From assembly GCF_035762905.1 (NCBI RefSeq), contig NZ_DASUCC010000138.1, positions 1 through 6,275 of the forward strand: DNA of 6,275 bases, read 5' to 3'. Numbering within the stretch: position 1 is the stretch's first letter; each line of letters begins with the position of its first letter. This document shows positions 5,802 through 6,275 of this stretch, piece after piece. Position numbers and translations under genes: made by a program. The DNA comes from DASYTH01 sp035762905. Its GTDB lineage: Bacteria; Actinomycetota; Actinomycetes; Mycobacteriales; Pseudonocardiaceae. The notes beneath the pieces are model-generated. The model had not been told where the DNA came from. It searched no databases and was given only the letters and a program-made list of their open reading frames with translations.

Positions 5802-6275
5802 TCAGGTGTTGGTGAAGGCGGTGACGAAGCTTTCGGCGAGCATGGCGCGGAAGCGGTGGGGTGGGAGGCCGTGGTCCATGACGTCGCGGACGATCTGAGC
5901 CAGCCGGTGGTCGGGGGTGGCGGCGAGGGCGATGTCGGCGGCGACGCCGGCGAGGGCGCCTTCGCCACGGAGGTAGGCGCAGGTGGCGAGCAGGGCGGCG
6001 GGGTGGGCGCGGACCTGGGTGGGCGCGGCTCGGGTGAGGCGGGCCCAGAGGCGCTCGGCGGGGGCGGCGCGGGCGGTCAGGCAGAGCGCCAGGCAGGCCT
6101 CGCGGACCTCCGGATGGGACAAGGCGTGTAGGAGCCGGGCGATGGTGTCGTCGGGCAGGTCGACGGTGTCGTCGGGTTGGTCGAGGGCGTCGTCGGGTTG
6201 GTCGAGGGCCGGGGCGGGGACGTCGTCGGCTCGGGCGTCAGTTGGGCCGGGCGGATCGGTGGGGGCAGCGGGGGC
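5802..6275 (-). CDS. DUF4192 domain protein, C-terminal part (5' end beyond the window)
   Basis: DUF4192 is a widespread actinobacterial family of unknown function, usually 350 or more residues. The frame stays open from the right edge to the TGA at 5802, giving 157 residues of the C-terminus. An in-frame TTG at 6122 could be read as a start, but the open frame and family resemblance upstream argue for a longer gene. Residues 1-43 form a Pro/Asp/Ala-rich, probably disordered linker with a seven-residue repeat (ALDQPDD twice, then TVDLPDD). Residues 44-150 resemble the family's conserved end: LWARLTRAAP, then PAALLATCAYLRGEGALAGVAADIAL in two overlapping helices, then a GLPP turn (VMDHGLPPHRFR). 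It looks soluble and helical, without membrane segments. The DUF3800 gene follows 8 bases later on the same strand. The family call is from remembered consensus, not a search. Confidence 0.78.
   Translation of the reverse strand, partial: APAAPTDPPGPTDARADDVPAPALDQPDDALDQPDDTVDLPDDTIARLLHALSHPEVREACLALCLTARAAPAERLWARLTRAAPTQVRAHPAALLATCAYLRGEGALAGVAADIALAATPDHRLAQIVRDVMDHGLPPHRFRAMLAESFVTAFTNT
6147..6209 (-). repeat. Three 21-bp tandem repeats in the DUF4192 linker
   Basis: Two adjacent 21-base units (6168-6188 and 6189-6209) are identical, and a third (6147-6167) differs at 4 positions. The period is a multiple of three, so each unit adds seven residues of the form (A/T)(L/V)D(Q/L)PDD without breaking the frame. 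The identical copies suggest recent duplication by slippage or unequal exchange. Confidence 0.85.

Noticed and set aside
5802..6122. Short 106-residue gene starting at TTG 6122
   Set aside because: The frame stays open to the window edge and the upstream part continues as a plausible linker, so this is more likely the tail of a larger DUF4192 gene.

Overview
The window is very GC-rich DNA with strong G/C preference at third codon positions, frequent GTG starts, an IdeR-type DtxR regulator and a DUF4192 protein. Together these point to a high-GC actinomycete chromosome. A Micromonosporaceae-like genus such as Actinoplanes or Micromonospora is my guess; nothing here fixes the genus.

Layout, left to right. 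(1) Minus strand, 1-2034: a two-gene unit, with a two-domain 3-mercaptopyruvate-type sulfurtransferase (sseA) upstream of an AcuC-type zinc deacetylase. AcuC runs off the left edge. (2) Plus strand, 2110-4972: the iron regulator ideR, then galactokinase (galK) overlapping it by 4 bases, then UDP-glucose 4-epimerase (galE) 41 bases on. The sulfurtransferase and ideR diverge from a gap of about 80 bases. (3) 4973-5085: a convergent gap holding one good hairpin, probably a two-way terminator. (4) Minus strand, 5086-6275: the C-terminal part of a DUF4192 protein, entering from the right edge, followed 8 bases later by a DUF3800 gene of visibly lower GC.

The ideR-galK-galE run extends the dtxR/dmdR-galE linkage known from corynebacteria: an iron-sensing repressor is transcriptionally tied to galactose and UDP-sugar metabolism. 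GalK and GalE are two of the three Leloir enzymes; galT is not in this window. The sulfurtransferase and deacetylase are housekeeping-type enzymes.

I see no mobile element, CRISPR array, RNA gene or clear new system. The parts least explained are the DUF3800 gene, which looks acquired, its tight pairing with DUF4192, the 21-bp tandem repeat in the DUF4192 linker, and the abrupt codon-style change inside galE. There is no gene-free stretch longer than about 115 bases.
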